A stretch of DNA of 42,000 bases from an uncultured Clostridium sp. Lineage in GTDB: Bacteria; Bacillota; Clostridia; TANB77; CAG-508. A program made the position numbers and the translations under genes. The stretch lies in the NCBI GenBank assembly GCA_947567695.1, contig CANONT010000010.1:1-42000 (forward strand). Direction: 5' to 3'. Below the pieces are notes generated by a model. It saw nothing but the letters and a program-made list of their open reading frames with translations. It had not been told where the DNA came from and made no database searches. The stretch's first letter is position 1. Each line of letters begins with the position of its first letter. Shown here piece after piece: positions 19,941-28,787 of this stretch.

Positions 19941-20402
19941 TTACTTACATTCTGGTTTTTCAAAGCATTCTTCTTTTTCGCATTTATCACATTTGTCGCA
20001 GTCTTCGATGAAACAATCACATTTATCACATTTGTCGCCTTTTAAGCATTTTCCTTCATGATGACATTTAGCACAAATTTTCATTTTCTTTGTATCGTTT
20101 ACCCAGATTTGAAGAGCATATTCTTTACCAGGACAAAGTGGTCCAAAGACAAATTCGCCTTCTTTATCTGTGAAAGTATGACCGATTGGTCTTCTTTCTT
20201 CTTTACCATGTTCACAAACAACTTCCACTAATTTAACAACAGCATCTTTAACTGGTTCTTTAAAACAATTTTTTACAACTCCATAAATAACGTCACGATT
20301 GTCTTCTGGTAAAGTTATGTCTAAGTCAAATTGTTTTCCTCCTGAGATTACGCCGTCAACATCTAGAACTGGACAAAAAGGTTTTTTATTATCCATTTCC
20401 AT
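19941..20402 (-). CDS. Carboxypeptidase-regulatory-like domain protein with Cys-rich tail
   Basis: 153 residues. No signal peptide. Residues about 30-105 form a beta-sandwich of the carboxypeptidase-regulatory type (YGVVKNCFKEPVKDAVVKLV, HTFTDKEGEFVFGPLCPGK, YALQIWVND). The C-terminus is a cluster of Cys-Asp/Lys-Cys steps (CAKCHHEGKCLKGDKCDKC onward) that could bind metal. I prefer ATG 20402 over 20411 because AAAGGA lies too close to the latter. It is transcribed alone toward the small membrane protein. Its role is unknown; surface or metal-binding functions are guesses. Confidence 0.75.
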   Translation of the reverse strand: MEMDNKKPFCPVLDVDGVISGGKQFDLDITLPEDNRDVIYGVVKNCFKEPVKDAVVKLVEVVCEHGKEERRPIGHTFTDKEGEFVFGPLCPGKEYALQIWVNDTKKMKICAKCHHEGKCLKGDKCDKCDCFIEDCDKCDKCEKEECFEKPECK

Positions 20403-20541
20403 TTTTATCATTCCTTTCTTTTTTGTAACTTTAAAGTTACTTTATATATCATATGAAGAAAAATGTAGAAAGTTGAAAGAAATTGTCTGTATTCTTAAAA
20501 ATTATTTGGCAACCTATGAAATAGGAATTCTGCGAAAATTG

Positions 20542-20570
20542 TTGTAAAAAACCAAAGAAGATAGTATAAT
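20542..20570 (+). promoter_or_regulatory. Sigma-A-like promoter for the DUF4190-like gene
   Basis: TTGTAA at 20542-20547 and TATAAT at 20565-20570 with a 17-base spacer, 27 bases before the start codon. Confidence 0.6.
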
Positions 20571-20597
20571 AATCAAAAAGGAAAGGAGAAATGACTT

Positions 20598-21026
20598 ATG
20601 GACGAAGAGAAAAAAGAAATAATAGAAATAGAAAAAGTGAAAGAAACTGAAAATGCAGAAGTTATACAAAAAGAGACGACAACAGATAAAAAACAAGATC
20701 CCAAAACTAAGAAAAATAGAAAAGGATTTTGCATTACATCTATGGTATTGGGAATTATTGCATTAGTTTTTTTCTGGTTATGGTATCTATCAATACCTTG
20801 TGGCATATTAGCAATTATATTTGGGGTATTAGGTATTAAGTCAGTTAATAAAGGGATGGCAATAGCAGGGCTAGTAACAGGTTCAATTGGATTAGTTATT
20901 TCCATCTTAATTGTTATTATAATATTAATTGTGGGAATTGCAATAGGAGTTTCAGATGTATTCAATGATGTAGATGATGATAATTACTATAATCACCATT
21001 ATCGCAATTATCATTTTTACGATTAA
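20598..21026 (+). CDS. DUF4190-like membrane protein
   Basis: 142 residues: a charged Glu/Lys-rich cytoplasmic head (1-42), then KGFCITSMVLGIIALVFFW and a second block with GLVTGSIGLVISI, the two-helix pattern of DUF4190. It ends in an acidic and His/Tyr-rich tail (DVDDDNYYNHHYRNYHFYD). AAAGGAG precedes the start; an overlapping ATG at 20591 is in another frame. Single-gene unit between a promoter and a terminator. Function unknown. Confidence 0.8.
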   Translation: MDEEKKEIIEIEKVKETENAEVIQKETTTDKKQDPKTKKNRKGFCITSMVLGIIALVFFWLWYLSIPCGILAIIFGVLGIKSVNKGMAIAGLVTGSIGLVISILIVIIILIVGIAIGVSDVFNDVDDDNYYNHHYRNYHFYD

Positions 21027-21036
21027 ATAGAATATG

Positions 21037-21094
21037 GCGAGCTTTAGGTTTTCTTAAAATTTACATTTAATAGAAAATCTAAAGCTCGCTTTTT
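21037..21094. terminator. Bidirectional terminator between convergent genes
   Basis: GCGAGCTTTAG at 21037 pairs with CTAAAGCTCGC at 21079-21089, followed by a T run. It serves the DUF4190-like gene and, on the other strand, the NUDIX gene. Confidence 0.75.
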
Positions 21095-21105
21095 ATAAAA
21101 TCCAT

Positions 21106-21654
21106 TTAATATCTATGCAAATAATGAATTAATTCATCATAAACAGGATCTCGTTCTACAATTATTTTTTTATTTCGCATTTCTTCCAATTCGTTTATAT
21201 CTACGAATTTAACAGCCTGTACTTCAGATTCTTGCATTTTGATATCTTGAATGGTAAGATTTTCTTTTCTTAAAATAAAAAAATCATAAAACTGTTTTTC
21301 AATATAATGTTCAGAATATTTTTGTTGTGTACGAAAAGAAAACATATAGCGGAAGGATTTGATATCAACATGATACCCTAAACTAATGCTAACTTCTTCA
21401 TTAATTTCTCTTGCTGCTGCTGATAAGGCATCTTGTCCTGTTGAAATATGTCCAGCAACTGAAATATCCCACATGCCAGCATTTTTTTCTTTTTGTTTGG
21501 ATCTTTGTTGTAAAAGAATTTCATTATTATTATTTATAATAGCAACTACAATGGATCTATGCCATAATCCTTTTTGATGAATTTCATCTCTTGGTAAAAT
21601 TTCTCCTGTCTTTATTCCATTGTCATCTAAAACATCAATTAATTCTTTACTCAT
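21106..21654 (-). CDS. NUDIX hydrolase, isopentenyl-diphosphate isomerase-like
   Basis: 182 residues. NUDIX box GHISTGQDALSAAAREINEE with the metal-binding Glu pair. The opening (DVLDDNGIKTGEILPRDEIH, KGLWHRSIVVAIINN) resembles the YfcD/Idi-like NUDIX group. Its start overlaps the stop of the upstream guanylate-kinase-like gene by four bases, so the two are translationally coupled and probably share a nucleotide substrate pathway. The exact substrate cannot be read from sequence. Confidence 0.85.
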   Translation of the reverse strand: MSKELIDVLDDNGIKTGEILPRDEIHQKGLWHRSIVVAIINNNNEILLQQRSKQKEKNAGMWDISVAGHISTGQDALSAAAREINEEVSISLGYHVDIKSFRYMFSFRTQQKYSEHYIEKQFYDFFILRKENLTIQDIKMQESEVQAVKFVDINELEEMRNKKIIVERDPVYDELIHYLHRY

Positions 21655-23036
21655 AACACTTCCTCCTCTGTATGGGTTTCCTGAGATATATCTCTTTTAT
21701 ATTCCTGTGAATAATAAGTGGCAATTTTCAAATAGTTATCAATTGTATTGGTAGACCAATCTCTACCTTCTTCGTAATACGTCATAATATTATCGAGTTG
21801 AAGTTTTAGATCCGTCGCATCACCATTGTCAATTATCACATGATTAAAATCCAACCAATTATTGTAATAAAGTTCATCTGCTTGTTCATATTTCTCTAAG
21901 CGTTCTTTAACATAGTCATCTTCTAAATGATCTTTTTGTTGTATCTTATATTCTTCTTTCGATAAACCATGTATATAAATAGTCACTAAATCATCTGTAT
22001 ATTTTGCTTGTAATTTTTTAATTGCCTCTGCATTACTAACAATAAGACTGGACGAAATACCATCTTTTAATCTTTCATCTAATTTCTGGGTATTAATTCC
22101 ATAAGTACTACCATAATTGTTATATCTCAAATCACAAGAATTCATATTAAATAGTTCATCTTCTGGACAAATCAGTTCTTCCCCATCATCTTCTTTTCGT
22201 TTCCTAGTAGTATGCTTTGGCATTATGATAGAATGAAGCAAGCTTTGAACTCTTATGATTTCTAAAGCATTATCTTTTCCTGAGCCAGGATTTCCAATAA
22301 AAACATATATCTTGGGGCTAGGACTCTGCTTTATGGCTTTTTCTTGTCTCATTTTTTGGCTATCTATGGTATCTAAATTTTGTAACATAGATAAAAGTTT
22401 ATTATATCCGTGTTCGGTATTTAATAAAGTGTAATCATATAAAGAAATGTTGTTGGTATATCGATCAAAATCTTTAATAGCTTTTTGGTATCTTTTTTCA
22501 GCACTCTCAATTGTATCACCACGTTGCTTAGCAATTTGCATAAAAATATCTTTGTTTTTAGGATTAGCCCTGTGAATATAACAAGTAAAGCAATTTTCTC
22601 CATATAAATTTTTCAAATCACGTGTAACTGCAATATCATTTACAATAATGACAACATTTTTTCCATTTGCAAGATAATGATCAATATCCTCTTTTGCGAA
22701 ACCATAATAGTTATCGTAATTCATATAAACTAAAGGTAATCTTAAATTTAGAAAAGCTTGTTTTTTTGTGTGATCAGGTGCCTCATTATATTCTCCTACA
22801 ACTGGTCGTACTGCTAAAGGCTTTCCCGTCATCACTGCTTGTTTTTCATCATCCCTGAAATTTCTAGTAATATACTTTTGTATGTAGGTATAATGGTATT
22901 GCTCTACTAAAATATCGCCTATTGTGCTCTTTCCAGAGCCAGATATGCCAGATAAAATTATTAATTTTCCTGACTTTTTTTGGTTATTTTTTTGTTCTGC
23001 TAAATTTTTTCTAAATGCAAGGGCCTGTGAATTCAT
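21651..23036 (-). CDS. Protein with two guanylate-kinase-like P-loop domains
   Basis: 461 residues. The start at 23036 follows GAGGTGAG; the longer frame from 23057 lacks one. The first half has P-loop LIILSGISGSGKSTIGDIL and TRNFRDDEKQ, as in guanylate kinases. The second half has P-loop VFIGNPGSGKDNAL, then KHTTRKRKEDDGEE and NNYGSTYGINTQKLDE, matching the GMP-binding part of Gmk. The tail (residues about 410-461) is helical. Two such domains in tandem, coupled to a NUDIX hydrolase, are unusual. It is not housekeeping gmk; it may act on a modified nucleotide. Confidence 0.75.
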   Translation of the reverse strand: MNSQALAFRKNLAEQKNNQKKSGKLIILSGISGSGKSTIGDILVEQYHYTYIQKYITRNFRDDEKQAVMTGKPLAVRPVVGEYNEAPDHTKKQAFLNLRLPLVYMNYDNYYGFAKEDIDHYLANGKNVVIIVNDIAVTRDLKNLYGENCFTCYIHRANPKNKDIFMQIAKQRGDTIESAEKRYQKAIKDFDRYTNNISLYDYTLLNTEHGYNKLLSMLQNLDTIDSQKMRQEKAIKQSPSPKIYVFIGNPGSGKDNALEIIRVQSLLHSIIMPKHTTRKRKEDDGEELICPEDELFNMNSCDLRYNNYGSTYGINTQKLDERLKDGISSSLIVSNAEAIKKLQAKYTDDLVTIYIHGLSKEEYKIQQKDHLEDDYVKERLEKYEQADELYYNNWLDFNHVIIDNGDATDLKLQLDNIMTYYEEGRDWSTNTIDNYLKIATYYSQEYKRDISQETHTEEEVL

Positions 23037-23054
23037 TTTTCTCACCTCAAAAAA

Positions 23055-23094
23055 CATTATGTATATATTATCATATATAATGTTTTTATGTCAA
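23055..23094 (-). promoter_or_regulatory. Promoter with overlapping palindrome for the kinase-NUDIX operon
   Basis: On the minus strand TTGACA (23094-23089) and TAATAT (23070-23065) are separated by 18 bases. A dyad with ACATTA / TAATGT arms at 23055-23084 covers the -10 region and is a candidate operator. Confidence 0.55.
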
Positions 23095-23187
23095 GCATTA
23101 AATTATAAATAATTTAATATATAATTTCGCATTTTCCTTCTAAATAAAGCATACAATTAAAGTAGCTTTAACATAGGAGGAATTTTC

Positions 23188-23967
23188 ATGTTTTTTATCG
23201 TAAACAGGCAAAAAGTATACACATATTTAGTATCTATTGTGACAGTTGTACTATTATTTTGTGTAGCGGGAACCATAAACCATACTAGTGGCAAAGGCGA
23301 TACCATTCAGACAGCAAGTACAACACAAAGGTTATTACCAATTTATAATGTGCAAACAGAAGAAAAGAAAGTGGCCTTTACTATGAACTGTGCTTGGAAT
23401 GCAGATGACATAGATAGTATTCTAAAAACCTTGCAAGATAATAATGTAAAAATCACTTTTTTTATGGTAGGAGATTGGATTGAAAAATATCCAGAAGCAG
23501 CCAAAAAAATCCATGAAGCAGGTCATGAAATAGCCAGTCATAGCGATACCCATCCACATGTCAATAATTTAAGTTATGAAAAAAATATAGAAGAAATTGA
23601 AAAAAGCAATGACAAAATTGAAAAAATAACAGGAAAAAGAACCACCATTTACAGAGCACCTTATGGTGAATACAATGACACCGTTATCAAAGCAGCACAA
23701 GATAAAGGATATCATACCATTCAATGGAATTTAGATACACTTGATTATACAGGATTAACAGGAGATGAAATGTGGAAACGATTAGAAGGAAAAATCAAAG
23801 CAGGAGACATCATTTTGAGTCACAATGGTACCAAAAATACAGCAAATAGCCTAGATCAGTTACTAAAGAATATCCAACAAAAAGGATTACAAGTAGTTAC
23901 CATATCAGACCTGATCTATTTAGAGAACTATACCATTAACAGCAATGGTACACAAATACAGAAATAA
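23188..23967 (+). CDS. PdaB-like polysaccharide deacetylase family protein
   Basis: 259 residues: an N-terminal membrane helix (about 12-30), then a NodB domain close to sporulation PdaB: IYNVQTEEKKVAFT, then MNCAWNADDIDSIL, FFMVGDWIEKYPEA, HSDTHPH for metal binding, YRAPYGEYND, IQWNLDTLD and ILSHNG. The position that is Asp in PdaB (FDAAW type) is Asn here (MNCAW), so activity may be lost or changed. The ribosome binding site is AGGAGG. Whether it acts in sporulation is inference from similarity. Confidence 0.85.
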   Translation: MFFIVNRQKVYTYLVSIVTVVLLFCVAGTINHTSGKGDTIQTASTTQRLLPIYNVQTEEKKVAFTMNCAWNADDIDSILKTLQDNNVKITFFMVGDWIEKYPEAAKKIHEAGHEIASHSDTHPHVNNLSYEKNIEEIEKSNDKIEKITGKRTTIYRAPYGEYNDTVIKAAQDKGYHTIQWNLDTLDYTGLTGDEMWKRLEGKIKAGDIILSHNGTKNTANSLDQLLKNIQQKGLQVVTISDLIYLENYTINSNGTQIQK

Positions 23968-24033
23968 TGGTGTATAAAATTACCAAAAAAGGAAATAATA
24001 ATGAAAAATGAGTATGGTAATAGGGGTTGAAAA

Positions 24034-24543
24034 ATGTCATTTATTGGTATCGTTGCAAGTAAAAAATGCTTTGAAAGTATCAAAAAGAAAATCACAGAAG
24101 AAATAAAAGAAGAAACCATTAATTTTATTCAAATCAATCTTAGGAGTATAGAAAACATAAAAAATATAAAATTTGAAATTATTATAGCAGAAGATCCTTT
24201 AGAAAAATTTAAAAATAACCAAGAAACACTAAAAAGGATTTTGGAAAATACACAATATTTAATGATCAATACGGATCGAAATCCAAAAGAAAAAATAAAA
24301 AAAACACCCAATATAATAACCTATGGACTTAATCAAAAAGCAGATATTACAGTCTCTAGCATTAGTGATATGGATATTTTAGTTTATTGGCAAAAAAACT
24401 TACAAGACAGAGAAGGAAATAAAATAGAAATAGAAGAAAGAAGAATTAAAAGAGAGGGAAAGAATACATTAAAAACCTATGAAATCTTGATTATTTACGC
24501 GCTTTTAAAAATATATAACAAAAGCATAATTGAGGAAATATAG
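24034..24543 (+). CDS. Hypothetical protein, possibly Mur-ligase-related
   Basis: 169 residues, rich in Lys, Ile and Glu. I do not recognise the full length. The segment NIITYGLNQKADITVSSISD (residues about 90-109) resembles the stretch found after the central domain of Mur ligases, but no ATP-binding GKT motif is present. The start is preceded by a weak GGGG. It is transcribed between pdaB-like and ssb. Confidence 0.6.
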   Translation: MSFIGIVASKKCFESIKKKITEEIKEETINFIQINLRSIENIKNIKFEIIIAEDPLEKFKNNQETLKRILENTQYLMINTDRNPKEKIKKTPNIITYGLNQKADITVSSISDMDILVYWQKNLQDREGNKIEIEERRIKREGKNTLKTYEILIIYALLKIYNKSIIEEI

Positions 24544-24582
24544 GAAAAATCTAACTTTTTTGAATAAAATTAACTTTTTATG

Positions 24583-24611
24583 TAGACAAAACCAAAAAAA
24601 TAGTGTATAAT
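24583..24611 (+). promoter_or_regulatory. Sigma-A-like promoter for the double-OB SSB gene
   Basis: TAGACA at 24583-24588 and TATAAT at 24606-24611 with a 17-base spacer. Confidence 0.7.
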
Positions 24612-24684
24612 AATAACTGTAATGAATCGTGCATAGGGAAAAAAATACAAATCGATAAAAGATAAAAATAGGGAGGAAAAGAGA

Positions 24685-25392
24685 TTGGATACAAATTATT
24701 TAGAAAACAACTATTTAACATTAGTTGGAAAAGTTACAGGAGAAAAAGAATTTAGTCATGAAATATATGGAGAAAGATTTTACATTTTTAAATTAGCGAT
24801 ATTACGTTTAAGTGGAAATGAAGATATTATACCAATTACCATTTCAGAAAGACTAATTCAAGAAGATACCTTACAAGAAGGTAGAAAATTATTAGTAAAA
24901 GGTCAATTTAGATCTTACAATAGCTATGAAAATGAAAGAAACAGATTAATTTTAACAGTATTTGCCAAAGACGTTATGGAAGTAGAAGAAAATGAGAAGG
25001 AAGAAGAAAACGAAATGGTTAGAAAAGATTCCATTACAAATGAAGTAGTACTAGTTGGCTTTATATGCAAAAAGCCAATTTATAGACAAACACCATTTGG
25101 AAGAGAAATATCAGACATATTACTTGCTGTTAACAGAGCCTATAATAAATCCGATTATATACCATGTATTGCATGGGGAAGAAACGCAAGATTTTGTCAG
25201 AACTTAGAAGTCGGATCACAAGTAAAAATAGTAGGAAGAGTTCAATCAAGAATATATGAAAAGAAATATGAAGATGGAACCTCTCAAACTAGAGTTGCTT
25301 ATGAAGTATCTATTGGAAGTTTAGAAGTAATAGAAGAAAAAGAGACAGAAAAAAACGAAGAAGTAGCAGTAGAAAATCAAGAAGCAGTATAA
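24685..25392 (+). CDS. Single-stranded DNA-binding protein with two OB folds
   Basis: 235 residues. Start TTG follows GGGAGG. The first OB fold (about 5-95: YLTLVGKVTGEKEFSHEIYG, LLVKGQFRSYNSYEN) is diverged. The second (about 112-220) is closer to SSB: NEVVLVGFICKKPIYRQTPF, ILLAVNRAYNKSDYIPCIAW, GSQVKIVGRVQSRIYEKKY. The acidic tail lacks the usual DDDIPF end. This double-OB form occurs in Clostridia beside canonical Ssb. It has its own promoter and terminator. Confidence 0.85.
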   Translation: MDTNYLENNYLTLVGKVTGEKEFSHEIYGERFYIFKLAILRLSGNEDIIPITISERLIQEDTLQEGRKLLVKGQFRSYNSYENERNRLILTVFAKDVMEVEENEKEEENEMVRKDSITNEVVLVGFICKKPIYRQTPFGREISDILLAVNRAYNKSDYIPCIAWGRNARFCQNLEVGSQVKIVGRVQSRIYEKKYEDGTSQTRVAYEVSIGSLEVIEEKETEKNEEVAVENQEAV

Positions 25393-25429
25393 TATTTAGA
25401 TTGTATAAATAATTAGATAAATTATGGTA

Positions 25430-25467
25430 AAAAGTTTTAAAAGACTAGTCTTTTAAAACTTTTTTTG
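25430..25467 (+). terminator. Rho-independent terminator after the SSB-like gene
   Basis: Perfect 28-base palindrome at 25433-25460 (AGTTTTAAAAGAC arms) followed by seven T. Confidence 0.85.
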
Positions 25468-25496
25468 ATATAATGGGAAAAAAAGGAGACACATGT

Positions 25497-27167
25497 ATGA
25501 AGAAAAAAGAAGAGACAAATCAAAAAAAAATCAGTACATCTGTTAAATTTACCATATTAGCGGTTATTTTAATTTCCATTTTTTGTATTGCCTTAACACC
25601 AGTAACTTTTCAAAATGACACATATTATACCATAAAAGTAGGGGAACATATTGCTCAAAATGGAATCGATGGACAAGATCCCTTTTCTTGGCATGAGGAT
25701 TTAGGATACACCTATCCTCATTGGGGCTATGATCTCATTACTTATTTTATTTATCATGCATTTGGATTTACTGGCATTTATATTACAACTTGCCTCTTAT
25801 CAATAGTATTAGGGCTATCCATTTATTTTGTGAATACAAAATTAGCTAAAAATCAATTATTCTCATTTTTAATCACCATAGGGGTTATGTACATGATAAG
25901 AGGGTATATAGCAGCTAGAGCACAGCTAGTTACCTTTATTTTGTTTATAATCACAGTTTATTTAATAGAGCGATTTTTGGAAACGAAAAGAAAAAGATAT
26001 GCAGTGGGGCTAATTGTGATACCAATTATCATAGCTAATATACATGTTGCCGTATTCCCATTTTACTTTGTATTATACTTACCATACATCGGAGAATATC
26101 TAATGGCATTATTGGCAGAAACTATTATTTACAGAAAAGTAAAAATAGCTATATTAAAAACTAGAATTCATCTATGTGCTAAAAAGGTTGGACAAGAAGA
26201 AAAAGTAGCAATTTTGAAAAAGAAACTAGAAGAGTTAGAAGCAGAGATCGATAAGGTTAAAATAAAAAGAACGAAAGAATTGCAAGATCCCTACCGAATA
26301 AAACTAGTAAAAAATTCAAATGTAAAATGGCTTATTTTAATCATGATAATTTGTATTTTAACAGGACTATTAACACCATTGGGGACAACACCATATACCT
26401 ATTTAGCAAAAACAATGCAAGGCAATACGCCTGATAATATTAACGAACATTTGCCAATGACACTATCAGATGACACGGATGCAATGTGTGCTATTATCTT
26501 ATTTTTAGCGATTTTGATTTTTACGAAATGTAAAATTAGATTAAGTGACTTATTTATGCTAGGTGGTTTGTGTTATTTGATGATAAGTTCCAGAAGGCAA
26601 ATAACCATGTTTGCGATTGTTGGATCTGTTATTTTAAATCGATTGATCCTTCAATTATTAGAAATTTATACAAAGAAATCAGAAGAAGGGCTAAAAAATA
26701 AGTTATTTCATGTAGTACCAATTGTAATAGTAACTGTTATCCTGTTAGGTGTAAGCTATCATTTTGGAAAAGATAAAGGCAAGGAAACTTATATAGACGA
26801 AAGTGTTTATCCAGTAAATGCATGTGATTTTATTTTAAATAATATTAATTTAGATACAGCAAGATTTTATAATGAATATAACTATGGCAGTTATCTATTA
26901 TTTAGAGGAATACCAGTATTTATAGATTCCAGAGCAGATTTATATGCTCCAGAATTTAGTGGAAAAGAACAAGATATTTTCATGGATTTTATTGATATGT
27001 CTAGTATTGGCACTTTCTATGGTGATATTTTTGAAAAATATGACATGACTCATGTAATTACATATAAAAATTCAAAAATTAATATGATTATTACGAAAAC
27101 AGAGCCAGATAAGTATAATGAGTTGTATCAAGATGATTATTTTGTAGTATATGAAATTGTAAAATAA
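25497..27167 (+). CDS. Polytopic membrane protein, possible lipid-linked glycosyltransferase
   Basis: 556 residues. ATG 25497 follows AAAGGAGA at good spacing. There are about ten membrane helices, a first external loop with NDTYYTIKVGEHIAQNG and YPHWGYDLITY, a cytoplasmic coiled coil (about residues 215-265, Lys/Glu-rich) and a C-terminal soluble domain (FYNEYNYGSYLLFRGIPVFI, DSRADLY). The loop and the C-terminal domain resemble GT39/PMT-like or GtrII-like membrane glycosyltransferases. The donor and acceptor are unknown. It is followed closely by lspA. Confidence 0.65.
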   Translation: MKKKEETNQKKISTSVKFTILAVILISIFCIALTPVTFQNDTYYTIKVGEHIAQNGIDGQDPFSWHEDLGYTYPHWGYDLITYFIYHAFGFTGIYITTCLLSIVLGLSIYFVNTKLAKNQLFSFLITIGVMYMIRGYIAARAQLVTFILFIITVYLIERFLETKRKRYAVGLIVIPIIIANIHVAVFPFYFVLYLPYIGEYLMALLAETIIYRKVKIAILKTRIHLCAKKVGQEEKVAILKKKLEELEAEIDKVKIKRTKELQDPYRIKLVKNSNVKWLILIMIICILTGLLTPLGTTPYTYLAKTMQGNTPDNINEHLPMTLSDDTDAMCAIILFLAILIFTKCKIRLSDLFMLGGLCYLMISSRRQITMFAIVGSVILNRLILQLLEIYTKKSEEGLKNKLFHVVPIVIVTVILLGVSYHFGKDKGKETYIDESVYPVNACDFILNNINLDTARFYNEYNYGSYLLFRGIPVFIDSRADLYAPEFSGKEQDIFMDFIDMSSIGTFYGDIFEKYDMTHVITYKNSKINMIITKTEPDKYNELYQDDYFVVYEIVK

Positions 27168-27219
27168 AATGTCCCCATTTTATCCCAGAACCAGTGGAGA
27201 CGAAAGAAAGGAAGCAAAA

Positions 27220-27738
27220 ATGGAGAAAAAATTAACCAAAGAGACCATTTTATTGATTAGTATTGTAGCTATGATAATTTTAATGGATCAAGTACTTAAA
27301 ATTTGGGTTCAAAATGTAAAGGAGATAACTATTATTTCTGGCGTATTGAATTTTAAAGTTAGTGAAAATACTAGTGCAGCTTATGGAATAGGGTCTAGTT
27401 CTACCATTATGTATGTGTTAACAAATGTAATTATTTTAGGTGTCATTTTTAAATTTATGACAGCACAAAATGAGTTTGTAGATAAGAAGTTAAAGATATT
27501 TTTGAGTTTTATCATTGCAGGTGGCATTTCAAATGTGATGGACAAATTATTGAGAGGCTATGTAACAGAATTTATAGATTTTGGACAAGTTGTGAATTTG
27601 CCAATTTTCAATGTAGCGGATTTATTTGTGATAATTGGATGGGTAGCAATTGCAGCTATTTTTGCTTCTTTTACTGTGAAGGAATGGAGAGGTAAAAAGA
27701 AACAAAATAGTTTGAAAGATGATGATAATAACAATTAA
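27220..27738 (+). CDS. lspA: Lipoprotein signal peptidase (signal peptidase II)
   Basis: Membrane aspartic peptidase that removes lipoprotein signal peptides. ATG 27220 follows GAAAGGAAG; an upstream in-frame ATG at 27169 has none. The 172 residues form four helices. The catalytic Asp residues lie in GGISNVMDKLLRGYVTEFID and FNVADLFVIIG; the LspA box ENTSAAYG is also present. It precedes rluD, the common lspA-rluD order of Firmicutes. Confidence 0.93.
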   Translation: MEKKLTKETILLISIVAMIILMDQVLKIWVQNVKEITIISGVLNFKVSENTSAAYGIGSSSTIMYVLTNVIILGVIFKFMTAQNEFVDKKLKIFLSFIIAGGISNVMDKLLRGYVTEFIDFGQVVNLPIFNVADLFVIIGWVAIAAIFASFTVKEWRGKKKQNSLKDDDNNN

Positions 27739-27781
27739 ATTTTGATCGGTAAGATTAGTACAGGAAAGGAATGTAATAAAT

Positions 27782-28711
27782 TTGGAGACTTTTGTCATAA
27801 ATAAGGAAGAAGTCAATAATAGAATTGACAGTTATCTAGCAAAGAAAAAGGATGGACTTTCCAGAGTAGCGGTGCAAAGACTAATGGAAGAAGAAAAAAT
27901 TTTGGTAAATGGAAAGAAAGCGAAGCCATCTTATAAAACACAAGAGAATGATAAAATAACAGTGGAGGAAGAAAAACCAAAAGAAGTAGAATTAAAAGCC
28001 CAAAACATTCCCATAGAAATTATTTATGAAGATACAGATATTATTGTTGTAAATAAGCCGAAAGGAATGGTAGTTCATCCTGCTAATGGAAATCCAGATG
28101 GAACCTTAGTAAATGCTATTATGGCAATTTGCAAAGACTCTCTGTCAGGTATTGGAGGAGAGATTAGACCAGGCATTGTGCATCGAATTGATAAAGATAC
28201 TTCAGGGATTTTAATAATTGCCAAAAATGACAAAGCACATATTAATCTAAGCGAACAAATAAAAAATCATGAAGTCCAAAAAACATATATCGCAATGGTA
28301 AGAGGAATTGTCAAAGAAAACGAAGCAACGATCAACATGCCAATTGGAAGAAGTACAAAAGATAGAAAAAAAATGGCAGTAACGAAAAACGGAAAAGAAG
28401 CTATTACACATTTTAAAGTAATAGAAAGATATCCACAACATAATTGTACCCTATTAGAAGTAAAAATAGAGACTGGAAGAACCCATCAAATTAGAGTCCA
28501 TTTATCACAAATTGGTTATCCCATAATCGGAGACACTGTGTATTCAAATGGAAAAAATGAATGGGGCATTCAGGGACAATGTTTGCATGCAAAAAGCTTG
28601 CAATTTAAACATCCAGCAACAGGGAAAGAGATGTTTTTAGAAGCAGAATTACCAACGTATTTTCGAGCGATGATTTTGGGGACGGAGGAAAAAATCATCG
28701 CAGAAAAATAA
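27782..28711 (+). CDS. rluD: 23S rRNA pseudouridine synthase, RluD family
   Basis: 309 residues. Start TTG 27782 follows AAAGGA. The N-terminal S4 domain is followed by the RluA/D catalytic motif GIVHRIDKDTSGILIIAKN with the catalytic Asp, then ETGRTHQIRVHLSQIGYPI and LHAKSLQFKHP. The last codons (about FRAMILGTEEKIIAEK) are encoded by one arm of a REP-like pair, so the C-terminus is set by the repeat. The symbol is family-level; RluA-type specificity is not certain. Confidence 0.9.
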   Translation: METFVINKEEVNNRIDSYLAKKKDGLSRVAVQRLMEEEKILVNGKKAKPSYKTQENDKITVEEEKPKEVELKAQNIPIEIIYEDTDIIVVNKPKGMVVHPANGNPDGTLVNAIMAICKDSLSGIGGEIRPGIVHRIDKDTSGILIIAKNDKAHINLSEQIKNHEVQKTYIAMVRGIVKENEATINMPIGRSTKDRKKMAVTKNGKEAITHFKVIERYPQHNCTLLEVKIETGRTHQIRVHLSQIGYPIIGDTVYSNGKNEWGIQGQCLHAKSLQFKHPATGKEMFLEAELPTYFRAMILGTEEKIIAEK

Positions 28712-28772
28712 TATATGAAAATGGTGTTTGATTATAGGTCATGATTTTTTCCTCCGTCCCCAAAATCATCGC
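28667..28772. repeat. Inverted pair of REP-like palindromes between rluD and rluB
   Basis: Palindromes 28667-28701 and 28741-28772 share GATTTTGGGGACGGAGGAAA in opposite orientation, 39 bases apart. The first encodes the rluD C-terminus, and the second ends just before the rluB ribosome binding site. Together they can fold into one long hairpin. Confidence 0.85.
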
Positions 28773-28787
28773 TTGGGAGGAAGAGAT

